A program made the position numbers and the translations under genes. Source: Callipepla californica brunnescens (lineage: Eukaryota > Chordata > Aves > Galliformes > Odontophoridae). Taken from it: DNA of 64,000 nt. Shown piece by piece: positions 12,505 through 24,285 of the stretch (the stretch's first letter is position 1; each line of letters begins with the position of its first letter). The stretch is from contig JALIRH010000001.1 in the NCBI GenBank assembly GCA_023055505.1, positions 14,480,967-14,544,966 on the forward strand. Reading direction: 5' to 3'. The notes under the pieces are model-generated. The model saw nothing but the letters and a program-made list of their open reading frames with translations. It did no database searches and was not told where the DNA came from.

Positions 12505-14772
12505 GTAATGGTTGGTATGGTACAGTGTTTTGGATTTAGGATACAAAAAATGTTTTGTCACATTGTCATTTTAATCATTGCTGAGTAGTTCCTATACTAA
12601 GCCAAGGATCTGTCCCCTTCTCATGCAGATCTGCAAGAGAGAAGGCTGGGGGTGCACAAGAAAGTGGGAAGTGAAACAATCAGTTGACCCCAGCTGGGCC
12701 AAGGAATATCCAATATCATTTCAAAAGAGGAGTTGACTGGACAACACGTTTCTAGTAAACTTTAAAGGCAACTGAAGTATTATCTGTATTAAGGAGCTGC
12801 ACAGAGGTATCAACATGAAACTGTATATGGTTTGGGTTTTTCAGACAGGCTGATTACAATATGGTCCTGGAGCCTGAAGGTCCATAGGCAGTGGGAGAAT
12901 ACTGGTTTCAGCACTGATTGTCTAAACGGAACTATGATTCACAAGGAAAACCACAGAGTAAAGGAAAGCTCAATAAAAGGATTTGAGGGAAATTTACTCT
13001 TGAACCCCAGTGCAGGTCCACCTTTAGTCTAGTCATTAAGCATTTCTGGGTGGGGGAGGCAGGTGTTGTAAGCATTAAGTGCTTCTATGCTGGTTGCTGC
13101 CAGCCAGCTCTTCATGTCTGCTTCTTACCAGCCCTGAAAGTATTGGAAGAGCTCAAGAAAAGAGCTTAAGTGCTTGGCCCAGATCACAATGGGGTGAAAC
13201 TAGATTGTGCTACTGGCTGCAGACATTCACTGCCTTGCTACAGCTTCACTGGGCATCTGCTATCAGTGCAGCAAGCATCCTCCTTAATGATATACTGCTA
13301 TTCTAATTCTATCTACTGCTTACCATATAAGCTTTTGATCCCTGCTTTAATATCTTCCTTTACTGTCTGCTGACACATTACTACTCCTGTCCTGGTCTTT
13401 GCACTTCCTCGGGGGCCTCTTGGCAACAGAGCAGGGCTGTTGATACAGACACCTTCCACCCCTTCTCACAACTTTTTCTCTGTATTTGCCGTTTGCTGCT
13501 GGATGCACCATCCTGGCAGCACGCCAGTATAATGAGTGGCAAGGGAGGGAGAGGCAGCTTCCCGCTCAATTAGCATTGAAAGTGGTCCCTAGTAGGTAGG
13601 AGAAAGCATGGTAAAACATTATTAGATCCAAGTCCCCATATGTTTCTAAATCTGTATTACATATAGAAACAATTTAGGAGTAGAGGGGTAGTAAATGAGG
13701 GGTAAGTATGTAAGTGTAATGTAAAATGCTTGACAGGTATGTAGGAGTTTGTCAGTGTTAGCTGCCTCTCAGAAGACTTCCTCAGCATCATCTTCCGTAA
13801 AGGCACATGATCTGCTCACCCAAAGATAGCAAAAAAGTGCTGCTACAAATATAGCAGTTGGACTAGAAATTGAAAGAGTACAATTAGTTTCCCAAAAGGG
13901 CTGAAAGAGTGCAGTCTCAGTTCTACATCTCAATACAGCCTGCTCACTTCCTGCCCTCCCCAAAGCCCCACCCCACAGAGCTTCTGGTTGGGTATGTGGA
14001 GACTACACACCACTAACATCTACTGGATGTTTTCTCTGGCTCTGTTTACTCAAATCACTCACAGACAAAATTGAAGAGGGCAGAATACATAAGCAAGTAG
14101 AATTTTAAGGGGAGTATAACTCCATTTCATAGTTAGAGTTTGCCAGAAAGCAGATTTCACATGCCAAGAAAATCATGGTATTTCATACATGAAAACAAAT
14201 ACAAAACTGAGGTGAAAGAACTTTTTAACTTCCTCTCATGAATATCATTAGGAAGAGCATGTTGTAATATTTTGAAACAATCTAAAAATTATTTCAAGTT
14301 CTATCTACTTTTACATTCAAAAACAAAATTGCAGTGCAAAACAGAATTGTTTGAAAGTAAGGAATGTACTAATTAAAAAAAATAAAAACAGGAGCTCTGG
14401 CACTTCAAAATATTTTCTTTTCCCTCTCAGCCAACTTCCCATCTCCTAACACAGATATCTAAACATTGTTATGACAGCATGAAAGCATCTGTCAGTGTCT
14501 GCCTGTCTATCTATTTACTTGAATCACAAGCTTTCTTATCATATCCATCATATCTCCTCAAAAGAGCAAGCGTGAACCAAGATCCAAAATGGTTATACAT
14601 CACACCACTAATTTCAAAATAAACTAGAAGTATTTCATTCAAGTCCAGATGTTTTGAACTCTCTTGAATATGAATGCGGTAGAGTCCTATTCACAATCTG
14701 AAACTGTTGAGGATTTTATATCACAGAGGAGCACAAGGTATTTATAAACCAACAGTGATGAGTTTCACTTAC
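12505..14772. other. non-coding stretch
   Basis: No known repeat was recognised. A minus-strand piece near 13280-13365 is followed by GTAAGCAG and reads openly, but its acceptor lacks a pyrimidine tract and it is not needed to join the exons on either side. Confidence 0.5.
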
Positions 14773-14964
14773 TCTGAGTAATAATGCAATTAAGAGTGCT
14801 AATAATGCCCAAGGAGAGTCTTTTCCCTGAAACCATCTTGTCTTCAAGCTTTCTTAATGATTCTTTTGCATATTTTGTTATTATTATCATTCTTGAGACA
14901 GTCTGACTGTTTATCAATATCACCGCGTTTTTAAGAACCATATCAGGAAACAACACCACTCCAC
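14773..14964 (-). CDS. candidate internal exon of unidentified gene B (192 nt)
   Basis: This is the longest exon-like stretch in series B. On the minus strand it begins after GTGTTGTAAG and ends at the donor CAGA|GTAAGT. The frame is 2+189+1 nt, with no stop in 63 codons, and a TAA lies just upstream of the acceptor. The peptide starts GVVLFPDMVLKNAVILINSQ, continues with TVSRMIIITKYAKESLRKLE, and ends RLSLGIISTLNCIITQ. Its leftover A joins the next exon (10146-10216) in phase, and its two leading bases fit the leftover G of the preceding candidate at 17031-17105. Heptad-like leucine and isoleucine spacing suggests a helical domain. The acceptor is weaker than the donor. The protein family is not identified. 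Confidence 0.48.
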
Positions 14965-15590
14965 CTTACAACACATGTAGTAAATGCAGTATTAAGCTAG
15001 TAAACCACCACCAATATAAACAAAGGTTCATTTCACACCAAATCTTTTCAAACTGCGCCGTTTAAACCGTCCATCCAGAGCCAGACCTGCACCAGTTTGA
15101 CACCAGAATGTTTTGAACACATATTATGCACTTTTCCCCAGAATGGGCTAAAATCTCATTGCACAATATTTTTATTATATGCAAATGAGCAGCATCTGAT
15201 TAGGTCCTGAGGCAGCTTCACCTAGGTGTTCACAGGAATAGCAATGGGAGCTGGGGAGGAATATTTCATAACTGAAGTATATTTTCCCTTGGGGGACACC
15301 ACCATTTGATTTTGACATTTATTTGTCCTGTGCTGTAAAGGACAAAACTACAATTACATTTTTTTTTTTCTACTGTGCAGTGGGCATAGTGTCAGAAAAT
15401 ATTAAATCAAAGGTAGTGTGTTCTCACCAAAGAAGATTTAGGAAAAAAATAAAAACAAGCTTTCATTTTTCTTAGATTAATCTTCATACAGTTATTTTTA
15501 TAATTTTACATTTTAAATATCTTTCTTCGGTAATTTAAAAAATGTAAAATAAATTGAGGGCATGAGCTTATTTATATTTTGTTATGTTTT

Positions 15591-15609
15591 TGTTTTTTTT
15601 TTTTTTTTG
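15591..15609. repeat. T homopolymer run
   Basis: About 18 T with no other structure; no LINE tail was recognised next to it. Confidence 0.8.
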
Positions 15610-17030
15610 TATTTGGAGAAAGCTGAATTAATTGAATACAAGATTAAATGAAAGGTATAAATCATGACCCTCTTGCATTTGAATTACATATAAATCTAAT
15701 TTTAGCATGTAAATAAATCTATATTCTTGAATTCTGACATCTTGTAATTTATTTGCATTTTACAAAAATCATTATTAAAATCTATCAGTTCTGCAAAGAA
15801 TATATGAGCCCCTGTCATATCATCCCATTCAATGGTTCAAAACAAATAATCTGCATAACTGGATCTTATGGTTCCAGAATATTTCTAGAGTAAGACTATT
15901 AGAGATTTAATCGCAAACTGACACTTCAAATAGGTAGTAAGCAATTATTTATTTACAAATATCTTCAAAATCTTTGTTCAAATGAAGGTTAAACATATTG
16001 ATTGCCATGTTCACTCCTACCACTGAAATGAAATGCAGTTGACTGTGGACATTTTCTAGGGTGGACAGGTCTCTACTACATAAAAAAAATAATAAGAGAC
16101 TGTATCTTGTATCATTAGTTGAAATAACATCATAATAATAATTTTAAAAAAGAGAAATTGTTAAATACACAAAATATAGGACAGGTTAAGCAAGAGTTTC
16201 ACTATTAGGCAAATTTGAACTTGCATTTTTAGTAAAGTTGGCTGAACCATAAAGTCTACAGAAAGTAGCCACAGTCACTTTATTTTGAATATGCTTTGAA
16301 GCTGATATGAAAAAAGGAAGATAAAACTGAACCACAATACATGAAAAATGGAAAACATTTGTAAATTTCATCTATTGCTGAATCTTACAATCACTGCTGG
16401 CTGATTTATATAGTGGTGGTGAATCAGAAGGTGAGAGTGATGATCGAGATAGCTGAACATTTGACTTTTTCTTATACTGGTCTTAGTTAAATGAAGAGCT
16501 GAAGCCTATCATTTTAAGCACATGGATAACATCACAAAAGAAATAATACTGTTGGTATGCTTGAAATACAGACTTGCACCGTAAGTTCATTGCTCAACCA
16601 AGTTGCAAAAAGTGAAAAATATATTATTATGTGGGAATTTATCTAAAATCTGGTATAAGTGCTTTATGTGAATTTCAAGTACAAGAGACATTACAGTCAA
16701 GTCATTTCAAGTAGATGCTTTCTACTCTCATAGACATTTTCCATGCCGCAATTACCTTTAGTCCAAATAAGGAGAAAGAGCTGATCTTCATGTCCTCTTA
16801 CTGCTGACTTATTATATCTACTTGCTGATATTGCTCAAACTCTAGCAGATATGTGGAAGGTTGATTTTGCCAGAAGGCAAATCAAAGAAGGTCTTTTGGG
16901 TTGGATCGGGTGGCTGTTAAATTGGTTTGATAATTAATAACTAATTTTTTAAGAATACAAATAACTTTTTGATGAACACTGGTTCTTAATATTATTCTCA
17001 GCAATGTAATGGTGTGAAAAGTTTACTTAC

Positions 17031-17105
17031 CAGGGATAGTTTTCAGTATGGCATGAGATGTCTGATACTTGATAGCCTGAAGTATGATTATCTTCCATTC
17101 TAGAG
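17031..17105 (-). CDS. candidate internal exon of unidentified gene B (75 nt)
   Basis: The splice signals are the best in series B: acceptor CTTCCCTCTATCTTCACAG and donor CCTG|GTAAGTAAAC on the minus strand. Two frames are open. One (2+72+1) reads LEWKIIILQAIKYQTSHAIL then KTIP and joins in phase to 14773-14964. The other (1+72+2) reads SRMEDNHTSGYQVSDISCHT then ENYP; it looks like extracellular sequence but does not fit that next exon. The frame is therefore unresolved. Confidence 0.42.
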
Positions 17106-19540
17106 CTGTGAAGATAGAGGGAAGATTCTTGATGTATACCTCTATTCTTCAAAATTTTTACTGGGAAAAAAATTATGATCTATATTTTTTTTGCACAACT
17201 GTTCTTACTTCCACAGAATTTTCCAAAATTTCAGCTGTATCTCTTCAAAAACTGAAAGCTAGATATTTCTATGATTTTACATAGCAAGTGGGGGAAAAAA
17301 AATCTCTACATATTTGCTCTTTAAAATGCACTGATTTCTTATAATATATTATAACATTTAGGATTTTAATACCAGTACTTTAGTGTAATAAAACTTTCAG
17401 TGATTCCCTGGCATGTCTTGTTCAGACTTAAGTTCTTCATTTACATATCTGATGTTCCCCAAGAGACAGACAAGCTTCAAGTTAATTATCCATGTGGCTG
17501 TAAGAACTCCTGTTTCCTAGGTAGGAATTCTCTAAAAGAAAACTAACAGTTATTAAATATTACTTTGAGTTTCAGAAAGTAATCAAATTGCATTGTAAGA
17601 GGCACTAAAGAGATAATTAAATTTAATATTCTTTACAGACTAAATAATATATAAACCATGTACAACTCTTATACAACCCACAGATAAAACAAATAGCAAG
17701 AACTTAGAAGAAGCCTATTTCCAAGTACGTTCAAGCATTGCAAAGTAGAAGACTTTTGAGCAGACTCAGTACTTCTATGTAAGATGAGTAGCTCTTCTGC
17801 ATGAAGGTAAAACTGAACCTGTTGTAAGCAGTGACACATTTCTAATTGGTTCTGGTGAAGCAAGATTACAATACTAATATCTCATTTAAAAGTGGAGAAA
17901 ATCATACTCTTTATAGGAAATATTAAGTAATGAAATACGTACTTCTGAAATTAAGTGTAGCCTTAGCAAAGACACAAACACATCTCTTACATCTCACTAA
18001 ATTGTTATTACAGGGAGGAGCAATTGCATAGTATATGTTGTCACTTGTGACAAAAGCACCTTTAAAAAATGATTTGATGTATCACAGATAAATGGAATAA
18101 CTGGAAAGCATAAGACAGACTTCAAATCCAATTGTTCTATGTGATTTCCATTCACCTAGCATCTGAGTGTCTTCAGGAGAGTGTTAGACAATGTACCTAA
18201 TATATGTCATCAGCGGCTCATTCTCTGTCATCCTCAGCTGCAGCTGGCAACTTACAAGTACAGATATCAGGTGAAATAATTAATCTGAGTATTTTACAAT
18301 AAATGAACATGTGCATCTATTTCCCAGAGTCTCATGATGACTTGCATGAGAGGCAAATTCACAGACTGTCTTCAAATTATTACATGCATCCTATAATTAA
18401 GTTACAATGACTGGATAGAACGTGGATGCTCTTCTCTACACAGAAGACAACAATCTCATTCCACAAAGACCTTGGAGGTCATTCAAGAAACAATTAGATG
18501 TCCTGCTACCTACGCTGAATAAAAAAGGCCAGTGGCAGAGTAGTCTTTCTTCTCTTTCCCGTAGCTTCCGCACTCATGAATTCAAATGAAGCCAAACAAT
18601 ATTAAGGCACAGAGCAATACAGACAGAACACATATGCCTTGTAAAAAGTTGCTATTATTTCTATCTGGTAAAATGGGGCAAGAAGAGTACAGGTAGGCAT
18701 TTATTAACAAATGTTTGTTATTTTAGTTTCTCAGCATCAATATACACAAAGTGAAAAGGGCTAAATAAAACTACTGCCATTGTTATGCTATGTAAAGATA
18801 GATGAGAATACATGCTTATATCATCTGTGTGCACATTCAGCTGGCTTTAGGGGGAAAAAGCCTAAATGTGAGAACAGAAAGAGGTAAGACCGCACTTCTA
18901 CATGTCAAATAACAGCCTCTTATCATATGTATAAAGCATGTCTGACATTTTCAAGTACTTTTGCATTTAATTAGGTGTTTGATTTATTGTGATAAAGATG
19001 GTTAAAACACTAATGTTCACAGACCTTTGGAATGCAAAATCCTGTATTCCTTAGGCATGGGATGCTACAGCTGATTTCAAAGAAAATAATAGAACAAATC
19101 TTCAAATAGGCAATGTCTATTGTCTATCTGAGATGATCGCTTCTGGCTTAAATAAGGAATAATCTTGACAGGCAGCTGCAAAGGAAGTCACCTCTAGGTC
19201 CCCTCAGTCAAAGTGATGGTCACTAAGATGCAGATTTTTGAGGATGTGTGTAGAACTGTGTGGAACTTTTTTCTTGAGGAGTCTTGTCTAATCTTGGGAA
19301 ATATTAATCTGTTAAGCTTACCATTAATTATTGCATTAAATTGTGCAATGCAAAAACTTAAAGAAAGGACCTTCTAAGATATGAATAGGTCATACCTTAC
19401 TGCCCTATAATATTTCATTCTTTCTTTCCTTTATTTTCTTTCTCTTGAACTTCCTGTTTTTAACAAAACCAAGACAGAACTGGGGGAATTATCAGATCTG
19501 AGCTGTTGCCTTGGTGAAGCCTAAAGAACACTGTAGGTCA

Positions 19541-19581
19541 CTAGAAGATTTGTCACTAGATTTGTTGCTAGAAGATTTGTC
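19541..19581. repeat. short local duplication, 14-bp unit
   Basis: CTAGAAGATTTGTC occurs at 19541-19554 and again at 19568-19581, a spacing of 27 bp. The spacer is related sequence, suggesting a small slippage duplication. Confidence 0.7.
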
Positions 19582-20379
19582 TCTGAAACAATGGTTCATT
19601 TCAATTACAATTTTCCAACGGACATACGCAAAATACTAAAAGGAAGGCATAATCCTGGACTAGGGACACAGATGCTTTGAAAAATCCATTTACACTAATC
19701 ACACAAATAAGATAAATGAACAAAGAAAATGTGCTACCAGAACATCTTTTATTTTCCACATCCAAACATTTCTTCTCTCTTAAAATGTAATTCCATAAAT
19801 AAGTTCTTTAAAAGAGTCACACTTAGCGGGAACTAAGTACTACTTTAAGAAGAGAAATATAGACAAATTCAACAACTAATAAAAATATGTTTTCAGAATT
19901 AAATGGAAGAGAAAAGGCAATTGCTATCTCTAAAAGGAAGATGCAATTAGGAGCCTTTTTTTTTGTCTGAAATCAAGAGGAGGGCTAAGGGGAATTGCCA
20001 CCATCATTCCCACTTTCCAGAGTGCAGATCTAGGTGACTTGCAAGAGGCAGATGGCTTCAAATAGTTGATGTAAAATAATCCATCTTTCAAAGATCGTGA
20101 AACTGCTTACTTGCTGTGAAGTTTGAAGATAGATTTTCCCCAACAAGAACAGCATGCAACTAATTGCTTTTGGATTTTTACCATTGTTTTCAGTCCATGT
20201 AGTAATGTCACATTAAGAAACTGAAGCTAAGCAAAGCTCTCTCTGTCACTGATCTTATTTATGGCAGTCTTGATCCTACAGTGAAATGAATTCAGACACA
20301 GGTGGAAAACATTCTTGGATCTACAGTTAAATCCCTGGCATGGAAATCCTGATTAATTGATTCATTTCTGTTCACTTAC

Positions 20380-20441
20380 ATCATTTCCCAGATGAGTTGA
20401 ACACAGGCCAAATGTCATTTCAACATCCACAACAAATATAT
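20380..20441 (-). CDS. candidate internal exon of unidentified gene B (62 nt, may extend to 20479)
   Basis: The minus-strand donor AATGAT|GTAAGTGAAC is strong. Upstream, one frame alone stays open, reading IFVVDVEMTFGLCSTHLGND. The acceptor is uncertain: GAATTCAG gives the 62-nt form (2+60), while CTAAACAG about 40 bases further upstream gives a 100-nt form with a longer N-terminal part (WQTKNKFDDMNSD). Neither has a good pyrimidine tract. The exon ends in phase 0, which does not match its neighbours at 22760 or 17031 directly, so at least one exon is missing on each side or this call is wrong. The alternating hydrophobic pattern suggests a beta strand and a cysteine-containing extracellular segment. 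Confidence 0.35.
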
Positions 20442-21612
20442 CTGAATTCATATCATCAAATTTGTTTTTTGTTTGCCACCTGTTTAGTTTGTTTGCTTCA
20501 AAGTACCCAACTTCACATTTTTTTTGCTTAAGGAGAACATGAATCTCTTATGTTGCATATACATTTCCACAAGTGTTGGCACAGAATTTCACACACTTCA
20601 TTGCAGCATGTGAGATTATTTGGACACTATGCTAATAAGTCACAGAATATATCCTTATCTCCTCCCCATAGAACAGGGAAGGGTGATCAATCACAAAGGT
20701 GCTCAGAGTCGGGCAAAATGGCTGTATGGTGCCTCCGTGTTCAAATTATATATATGTTCTTTAAAAAATTGAATGCTAGATAATGATTTGCCACACCGCT
20801 ATACTACAGGTAAGTTCAAAAGCAGTCATTGTCAGTATGCTGATTGATGTAAAGCTTTCAGTCTCTGGGGGGAAGAGTATAGCACTTCCTACTGCTTGAT
20901 CCATAAAGCAGCATTTACTGCAGCCCACCTTCCTGGTCTGTGCTGCATAATACTTTGCCAGATTATGGGAGTTAGGGAATTAAAAGGAAAAGAAAAGAAT
21001 GGATGAAAAAGCCGTGACCCCCTCCTCCACAGGTGAAATATTTGAGTTCCTGCCTCAGGGTATTGGAAGTAGGCACTAATTGCCTCTACTCACTTTCACC
21101 TAAATATTACCCACTTCTGGGATCAACCAGCTTAGAATTTAATTGAAATTTTTTTCATTTAATTTTTTGCATTCTGTGATGACTAGCTGGGACTGGAAGC
21201 ATTCAGTATCACAGCTACAGTGTAAAAAGGGAGAATAGCACCATGTGAATGAGTCAAAGTAAAAGGCAAGGAATGAGAAAATAAACAAAAGCTCTTAAGG
21301 ATCCACACATCATGTTTCTTTTACTAAGAACCAACAACTTGCACTTCAAGTGACACTTCAGGTAGTGTGCCTGACTGTTTCATTCTGCATTTGCTGCTTA
21401 GAGGATCACTATCTGGATTTTTGTTGGCATTTTCTCAAGGCTGTTGAACTGAAACCCACAAAACCATTCACAGACAGGAAGTAGAAGGCATTATTGATCT
21501 GCGTCTGTCTTGATGTGCTCCTTTCTGGGAGTGCAAACCAAACAGCATGATTTATATTGAGGTTCCCATTAACATACAGAATGTGTGGGAGCAAATACAC
21601 AAAACTTAACTA

Positions 21613-21640
21613 GATTATTAACCATCTCTGGTTAATAATC
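21613..21640. repeat. perfect 12-bp inverted repeat, 4-base loop
   Basis: GATTATTAACCA at 21613-21624 and TGGTTAATAATC at 21629-21640 are exact complements around TCTC. No T run follows. Its role is unknown; it may be chance or a remnant of a small palindromic element. Confidence 0.85.
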
Positions 21641-22759
21641 CTTCAAAAAGGATGTTCATGTGGGATTCACACAGATTTCATTTTGGGGAAAAAAAAAACC
21701 AACACAAGAAAGGAGGCATTTGATTCAGAGAACACTCAGAGAAGACAAATATAATTTTATGACACATTGATTTCTCCAATGATAATCTATTAGAACAGAA
21801 ATGTCCCATATTAAAAAAAAAAAAAATTAAAGTAACGATTATGAAACAACTAATATTCAGAATATTTAAACCTTATTGGTAGGCTTAAATATCTTATCTA
21901 TGTTGGAGTGATACCAGAAAAAAGGAGAGGTGGTGCACTGAACCAGAACTCCAAATCTTTGTTCCGAAGTATTTCTAAACTGAGAGAAAGAGTATAAACA
22001 GAAGTAGCTGTCAGAAAGACACTAACATGATGGTTAGATAGGGGAACAGGATTTGAAAGATAAAGTGATATGAATTGATAGCATTGAGCAGATAGCCATT
22101 TCTGTTACCTCTTTAGCAACATCTGCCTACAGGAATGGGAAAGCAGGCAAAGGGGAACATTGGTTACAAACAAGGACATGTACCTAAAAGAGATTGATCA
22201 GAGAACAAGTGACAGAGTGAAACTTTGTTCAAAAACAAAGTCTTTGCAATGGTAAAAAATGTTTAACAAAATGTTTAACAATACTATTAATATAGATACA
22301 TGACTTAAAATATGTTTGGATCCAATTATGTTTTATGTTTTGTTTCCTTCCTTAAAATTGGAGTTTATCTGTAAATCAAAAAGGCAGCGATTATTGCAGA
22401 GATAACAACAAACAAAGTCCACATGTTAGAGTTGTGAAGAAACAAATTCCACTGGCCTCTTCATATTGAGATTTCTTAGGTATCTCTAATCAGAGAGATG
22501 GCAGTGGTTTGTCAAGTCGAAAGTGTTTCACAGCAGTAGTCAAATGTGGTATGAAGGCTAAATCAATCAGCAGAACAAGAAAGATGACCAAATATATACT
22601 AAGATGGTAAATGAATAGAAGCAGAATTACTTAGGCCTATAGAAAACATGAAAATATTGGAGAATGGAGCCAAAGATTGTTTAGAAGATATTCTAACGTG
22701 GCAAGTCTATGTACTACAATTACTAAGTAATACAAGGAAGATCCTTTCATTTTGCTTAC

Positions 22760-22805
22760 GTTGTGTAATCCATCTTTTTCACAGTGTAAAGTTAAATATA
22801 AATAA
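22760..22805 (-). CDS. candidate internal exon of unidentified gene B (46 nt)
   Basis: Acceptor CTCTAGAATTTTGCTTTAG and donor CACAAC|GTAAGC on the minus strand enclose 46 nt in which only one frame is open (1+45). The peptide is YLYLTLHCEKDGLHN. Its single leading base fits the two bases left over from 23431-23501 (AG plus T gives Ser), so the two candidates join in phase. Confidence 0.38.
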
Positions 22806-23430
22806 CTAAAGCAAAATTCTAGAGGCAACTTCAATACCATAAATACCAACAATGCTTTAGAATATGAGAGTCGTATGCTTAGGGCGTAGATGGGACACCA
22901 GACCCACTGAAGACTCACAACTCTGTAAAGCCAGACATAATACCATAGGACATATAAAATGACACCTACAGTAAAGCCCCTGAAACGTTTACAAAGAGTC
23001 AGGAAAATCTCTCTCCAAAGGTGTCAGGCAAACTCTCACTTAAACATTGCCACCAACATATAATTCTTTTAATCTTTTTATCCCACTTATTAACTCTACC
23101 AAAATCTCTTTAGGAGGAGTTCTTAAAGAGAAAGACAGGTTTCACGGTTTCACAGTTTCACAGAGAAGTGAGGGTCACTGTGCTTATGCCTTTGGTCAAG
23201 GGTTGTTTCTCTCACCAATTTAAGTGGCCATGATCTAATGCATTAGATGCAGAACAGCATACCTGCATAATAAAGGCAGAGGACTCTGAAGAAGGATCTT
23301 TAATTATTTGGAGAATTTTATGGTATTCTTCTGTTCTTGGGATTTCGATTTCTCTTTGGAAGAGTAAATAAAATTAACTCAGTTTCCAGCTGTGGACAGA
23401 TTGTGGGCAGACATAATTACCTTGTCATAC

Positions 23431-23501
23431 CTGTGGGTAGCCAACTTCACCCACTGTTCAGTAGCATTTGAATTGCTTGCCTTATCCCTCACTGGTTTTG
23501 A
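23431..23501 (-). CDS. candidate internal exon of unidentified gene B (71 nt)
   Basis: The minus-strand acceptor GCCTCTGTTCTCAACAAAG is followed by a stretch open in a single frame, SKPVRDKASNSNATEQWVKL then ATH, ending at the donor CACAG|GTATGAC. Using the later GTAATT as donor adds RYDK. NAT is a possible N-glycosylation site. The frame (69+2) joins in phase to 22760-22805. This is the most upstream member of series B that I would defend; weaker pieces lie at 27435-27480 and 28809-28847. Confidence 0.38.
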
Positions 23502-24194
23502 CTTTGTTGAGAACAGAGGCGACATTTATCTCAACACAAACATATTAGTAAACCATTTTTAGAGATGCGGGTTAATCAAGGAACTTAGGACACATGTATG
23601 GTCAGAAATGTTACTACAATTTTAGTGACGACAAAGATCAAAAAGGAAGGGTTACACTTAGAGATAATGTAGTTGAAATTTAAAGGACAAATTCAGGTAT
23701 GTGCCACTATTCTCTCGATGCTAAAAGAAAGAAGGAAAATAATGACCTGTAATTCCAACAGGGAGTAAAGAATCAGACCTTCTACAGACAATAGGGGTGT
23801 ATCACCCCATACTCCTCTTTTGATTTTCACATGAAGCCATACACTGAATGAATTCCTGGCACAGCTCTGACAAATTTCTTGTTACTGTAGCCTGTTGTTA
23901 AAGATCTAAGTTTAACAAGGGAAGTAACAGATGAGCATTATATGAAAAGTGAGTATTTTGGTATTTAGGTAGCTTCTTGACACAGATGCCATAAAACCAA
24001 TGGGACTTCTTTTCAGCCAGATGGCAATGGCTGAAGATTAAGAATGCACAGGTTACTTAAACAGCTACAAAAAGGAGACACCTGATCTTAAGTGGCAGAT
24101 CCAAAGTATATTACTTTGGCACCAATTTATTCAGTAAACAAACAGAATGAAGCTACTTTGAAGATAGGTCAAAAAGGCCCAAGGTTGCCTATGG

Positions 24195-24285
24195 CTGGCA
24201 TGGAATAGGGCTGGATTTGAACTTTGATCCCTCTGAAAAGCTCAGGTAATGCTTTCCCTTCAGGCTACAGCCCCAGAAGATTCTT
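24195..24285 (-). mobile_element. possible tRNA-derived SINE fragment
   Basis: Read on the minus strand, a tRNA-like A-box region (GTAGCCTGAAGGG) is followed about 35-40 bases later by a good B-box, AAGTTCAAATCC. The spacing is right for a tRNA-derived head, but the cloverleaf is too degraded to be a functional tRNA. Which SINE family it belongs to (MIR-like or other amniote SINE) could not be told. Confidence 0.35.

Noticed and set aside
12331..12588. Low-complexity open frames on both strands (Val/Pro/Ser-rich and Gly/Arg/Glu-rich)
   Set aside because: Produced by the TTG and CTCCC microsatellites.
18440..18540. Possible CR1 fragment (GGTCATTCAAGAAACAATTAGATG resembles a CR1 3' UTR segment)
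   Set aside because: Only about 25 bases resemble CR1, with no tail repeats or other landmarks in order.
20780..20809. A plus-strand exon before CAG|GTAAGTTC reading IMICHTAILQ or NDLPHRYTT
   Set aside because: The acceptor is poor, two frames are open, and no neighbouring plus-strand exon exists. Kept only as a reminder of the chance rate.
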